From assembly GCA_937884735.1 (NCBI GenBank), contig CAKZYI010000017.1, forward strand, positions 1 to 7,023: a stretch of 7,023 bases of DNA, written 5' to 3'. The notes under the pieces were generated by a model. It ran no database searches. It was not told where the DNA came from and saw only the letters and a program-made list of their open reading frames with translations. Source of the stretch: an uncultured Pleurocapsa sp. GTDB taxonomy: Bacteria; Cyanobacteriota; Cyanobacteriia; Cyanobacteriales; Xenococcaceae. This document shows positions 4,837-7,023 of the stretch, piece by piece. A program made the position numbers and the translations under genes. How positions within the stretch are numbered: position 1 is the first letter of the stretch; each line of letters starts with the position of its first letter.

Positions 4837-5787
4837 ATGTCTGCCAATCAAGTACAGCCCAAATTAATTATTCATGGTGGAGCAGGGGGACATCTCAAAA
4901 GCGAGAAAGGAGAAGAAGTTGTTAGACAAGCACTCTATGGGATTGTAGAGGAAGTTTACGCTTTACTTGCTGCTGGTAATAGTGCTACCGATGCTGTTAT
5001 TAGAGGATGTCAGCTATTAGAAGATCAACAGACTTTTAATGCTGGAACGGGTTCTGTACTCCAGTCTGATGGACAAATACGTATGAGCGCAGCCTTAATG
5101 GATGGCTCCAAACAACGCTTTAGTGGAGTGATTAATGTTTCCCGCGTCCAACATCCCATTGAGTTGGCTAAATTTTTGCAGGGACAAGAAGATCGAGTAC
5201 TTTCTGACTATGGTGCGTCAGAATTACTCAGAGAATTGAATGTTCCTATCTACGATCCTCTAGTAGATATTCGTCTTAAGGAGTGGATGCAAGAGCGCGA
5301 TGAGAACTTCAATAAAGACATGGCGGGAGTAGTAGCAGAGCAAGCACTAGTCCATGAGGCTCGCCAAGGCACTATAGGAGTAGTCGCTCTTGACTGTAAC
5401 GGTAAAATAGCCGCAGGAACATCTACAGGGGGCAAAGGTTTAGAAAGAATTGGCAGAGTGAGTGATTCAGCAATGCCCGCAGGCAACTATGCTGATGCTT
5501 CTGCTGGGGTTAGCTGTACAGGAATAGGTGAGGACATTATGGAAGAATGCCTGGCTGCCAAGGTCGTAATTCGCGTCACTGATGGGATGTCTTTGGTTGA
5601 GGCGATGGAAAAATCAATGGCAGAGTCTCGCAGTCGCCAACGGGATTTAGGAGCAATTGCGATCGCATCTGATGGCACAATATCTTGGGGAAAAACTAGC
5701 GAGGTTATTTTAGCTGCTTATCATGATGGGCAAAATATTGGCGATACGATTAACTGGAACAATGAAGAGTTAGTTGGATATCAGTAA
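4837..5787 (+). CDS. Isoaspartyl peptidase/L-asparaginase (plant-type, Ntn-hydrolase)
   Basis: This 316-residue precursor self-cleaves to alpha and beta subunits and hydrolyses beta-aspartyl dipeptides and L-asparagine. The start PKLIIHGGAGG (8-18) is the family N-terminus, and FNAGTGSVLQSDG (67-79) is the next conserved block. The autocleavage site is G178-T179 in RQGTIGVVALD, with T179 the expected nucleophile. TSTGG (195-199), R207 and D210 in GRVSDS, and T228-G229 in CTGIGE fill the positions that bind substrate in E. coli IaaA (EcAIII), whose numbering matches nearly one to one. The GKGLERIGRVSDSAMPAGNYA version is the one I associate with cyanobacteria. In cyanobacteria such enzymes can split the beta-Asp-Arg released from cyanophycin, giving aspartate and arginine; whether this one does is inferred. 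The ATG follows an in-frame TAG at 4828-4830, and no clear Shine-Dalgarno is present. It is probably second in a unit with DUF2256. Confidence 0.94.
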   Translation: MSANQVQPKLIIHGGAGGHLKSEKGEEVVRQALYGIVEEVYALLAAGNSATDAVIRGCQLLEDQQTFNAGTGSVLQSDGQIRMSAALMDGSKQRFSGVINVSRVQHPIELAKFLQGQEDRVLSDYGASELLRELNVPIYDPLVDIRLKEWMQERDENFNKDMAGVVAEQALVHEARQGTIGVVALDCNGKIAAGTSTGGKGLERIGRVSDSAMPAGNYADASAGVSCTGIGEDIMEECLAAKVVIRVTDGMSLVEAMEKSMAESRSRQRDLGAIAIASDGTISWGKTSEVILAAYHDGQNIGDTINWNNEELVGYQ

Positions 5788-5813
5788 GGAATACAAAAAA
5801 TGCCAGTGAGTAG

Positions 5814-6197
5814 TCAAGCATCTCCTTGAATTAAATCTACAGAGTGCTCTTTCAAAACCTCTAGGGGAAAGTAGTTTAGCATTGCTTCGTGAGTGGCAGC
5901 AAGATTAATGGGAGGAGCAAACCCTGCTTCTAAAGCTTCTTTCCAGCGCGCTGCACAAAGACACCAACAGTCTCCTGGTTTTAAACCAGGAAAATTATAA
6001 ATAGAAACAGGAGTACTCAGATCGTTTCCTCTTTCTATGCTAAATTTTAAAAATTTGGCAGTAACTTCTGCACAAACTATATGCACTCCCATATCTTGAG
6101 AACCAGTTTCACATTTACCTGTACGATAAAACCCCGTCATGGGAGATTTACAGCAAATTTTTAGTTCTTCACCCAAAACATTCTTAGCTGATGTCAT
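5814..6197 (-). CDS. DUF2237 family protein
   Basis: The protein has 127 residues and no signal peptide or membrane segment. It carries the DUF2237 marks almost end to end: NVLGEELKICCKSPMTGFYR (6-25), then C29 and the DMGVHIVCAEVT block (35-46), FLKFSIERGNDLSTP (49-63), FPGLKPGDCWCLCAARW (69-85) and APPINLAATHEAML (94-107). The conserved cysteines (C15/C16, C29, C42, C79, C81) and histidines suggest a metal or redox site, but no activity is established that I know of. It is convergent with the isoaspartyl peptidase gene, the stops being 26 bp apart with no obvious terminator, and divergent from crtH. The ATG at 6197 is preceded immediately by GAAAG, a poor ribosome site. The length is normal for the family. 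Confidence 0.92.
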   Translation of the reverse strand: MTSAKNVLGEELKICCKSPMTGFYRTGKCETGSQDMGVHIVCAEVTAKFLKFSIERGNDLSTPVSIYNFPGLKPGDCWCLCAARWKEALEAGFAPPINLAATHEAMLNYFPLEVLKEHSVDLIQGDA

Positions 6198-6371
6198 CTT
6201 TCAATATCCATAATTCGCCGATAATAACTAAATTCTAGCCAAAATTGAACCTTAAAGAAAAGAAGTATTTTGCTGAGTCTAATTATCGGACGGTATCGAG
6301 AATGTTCATGATTAACGGTAAACTAAATATTTAGTAGATTAACTTAAAGTTTCCTGTATCTTTTATTGTTT
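6198..6371. other. Divergent intergenic region between DUF2237 gene and crtH
   Basis: This 174-bp AT-rich spacer must hold both promoters. I see no open frame of note. The main structure is a GATTAAC direct repeat around a palindrome at 6310-6343, about 30-60 bp before the crtH start. No -35/-10 pair stands out enough to call. Confidence 0.5.
6310..6343. repeat. GATTAAC direct repeat flanking the palindrome CTAAATATTTAG
   Basis: GATTAAC occurs at 6310-6316 and again at 6337-6343, a 27-bp period, and between them lies the perfect 12-bp palindrome 6323-6334. Lying just upstream of crtH, it could be a regulator-binding site for this carotenoid gene. The AT-rich composition lowers its significance. 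Confidence 0.3.
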
Positions 6372-7023
6372 ATGAGCGCGACTGCAACAATCTCTCCCAC
6401 CGCGACATATGACGTGGTAGTAATTGGCTCTGGTATTGGGGGCTTAGTAACAGCTACTCAACTAGCAGCCAAAGGAGCTAAAGTATTAGTTTTAGAACGT
6501 TATCTAATTCCTGGTGGTAGTGGCGGATATTTTGAGAGAGAAGGATATCGCTTTGATGTGGGCGCATCGATGATTTTTGGGTTTGGGGATAAAGGAACAA
6601 CTAACCTTCTGACTCGCGCACTAAATGCTGTGGATCAATCCATTGAAACTATTCCCGATCCAGTGCAGATTCACTATCATCTACCATACGATTTGGAATT
6701 AAAGGTACACCGTGACTACGAAGAGTTTTTGCAAGAACTAATTGCTCTTTTTCCCCATGAAGAAAAGGGAATTCGTGGTTTTTATGGTGAATGTTGGGAT
6801 GTGTTTAACTGTCTCAACTCGATGGAATTGCTTTCTTTAGAAGAGCCTCGTTATTTGATGCGGGTGTTTTTGCAAAAGCCTTTTTCCTGTTTGGGTTTGG
6901 CGAAATATTTACCAGTTAACGCAGGAGATGTTGCCCGCAAACATATCGAAGATCCTCAACTGCTTAAGTTTATTGATATGGAGTGCTATTGTTGGTCAGT
7001 TGTTCCTGCGCTAAAAACTCCCA
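6372..7023 (+). CDS. crtH: Carotenoid (prolycopene) isomerase CrtH, 5' part
   Basis: The first 217 residues are present; the gene runs off the right edge (the family is about 500 residues). CrtH is an FAD-dependent, membrane-associated enzyme that converts tetra-cis-lycopene to all-trans-lycopene, the step after the CrtP and CrtQ desaturases in cyanobacteria and plants (CRTISO). YDVVVIGSGIGGLVTATQLA (13-32) is the dinucleotide-binding fold with GSGIGG at 19-24. VLERYLIPGGSGGYF (40-54) has the ribose-binding glutamate E42 and the GGSGG loop. RFDVGASMIFGFGDKG (60-75) and CYCWSVVPALKTP near the edge are typical of CRTISO rather than of phytoene desaturase CrtI. The ATG was chosen because the fold begins about 12 residues later; an in-frame TAA lies at 6345-6347, with a less likely TTG at 6366. 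CrtI-type desaturases are the main alternative, which I consider unlikely. Confidence 0.93.
   Translation, partial: MSATATISPTATYDVVVIGSGIGGLVTATQLAAKGAKVLVLERYLIPGGSGGYFEREGYRFDVGASMIFGFGDKGTTNLLTRALNAVDQSIETIPDPVQIHYHLPYDLELKVHRDYEEFLQELIALFPHEEKGIRGFYGECWDVFNCLNSMELLSLEEPRYLMRVFLQKPFSCLGLAKYLPVNAGDVARKHIEDPQLLKFIDMECYCWSVVPALKTP

Noticed and set aside
5250..5678. Two minus-strand frames opposite the isoaspartyl peptidase
   Set aside because: They mirror the codons of the catalytic region of the peptidase, which is well conserved on the plus strand.
5801..5830. Nine-codon ATG frame after the peptidase stop
   Set aside because: It is too short, overlaps the end of the DUF2237 gene on the other strand and has no distinctive features.

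Overview
The window reads as chromosomal DNA from a low-GC cyanobacterium. Five copies of the HIP1 octamer GCGATCGC occur in 7 kb. The right edge carries crtH (carotenoid cis-trans isomerase), and there is a phycobilisome-lyase-type HEAT-repeat protein, a DUF2256 protein and a cyanobacterial-looking ammonium transporter. AT-rich spacers and weak or absent Shine-Dalgarno sequences fit as well. A Pleurocapsa/Stanieria-like origin is only a guess. I see no rRNA, tRNA, CRISPR array, transposase or phage gene.

Layout. (1) Positions 1-1868, minus strand, hold one long open frame that runs off the left edge. A complete alkaline-phosphatase-superfamily phosphodiesterase domain (about 555 residues) continues in frame, with no stop, into the N-terminus of a family-2 glycosyltransferase. 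(2) A 249-bp divergent spacer follows. (3) Positions 2118-2783, plus strand, encode a 221-residue HEAT-repeat protein resembling NblB/CpcE-F. (4) A 267-bp spacer holds inverted repeats, a possible 26-codon membrane microprotein and a 13-bp perfect hairpin that separates the convergent genes. (5) An amt ammonium transporter on the minus strand ends at 3051. Its usable in-frame start (GTG at 4379) lies inside the first membrane helix, and clear coding sequence continues upstream to about 4508 without a start codon. (6) Diverging from amt, a 53-residue DUF2256 zinc-ribbon-like protein and a plant-type isoaspartyl peptidase/L-asparaginase form a likely two-gene unit. (7) Convergent with these is a DUF2237 protein on the minus strand. 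(8) A 174-bp divergent spacer leads to the 5' part of crtH, cut by the right edge.

How the genes may work together. Three adjacent units fit nitrogen economy: ammonium uptake (Amt), hydrolysis of beta-aspartyl dipeptides or asparagine (as released from cyanophycin), and a HEAT protein of the family that includes the phycobilisome-degradation factor NblB. They are not one operon, and I found no convincing NtcA box, so a shared programme is a hypothesis. The phosphodiesterase-glycosyltransferase gene points to surface glycan or glycolipid metabolism. CrtH belongs to carotenoid biosynthesis.

The two observations most worth checking are the phosphodiesterase-GT2 fusion and the missing start plus altered C-terminal tail of the ammonium transporter. 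I did not find a clear undescribed multi-gene system.
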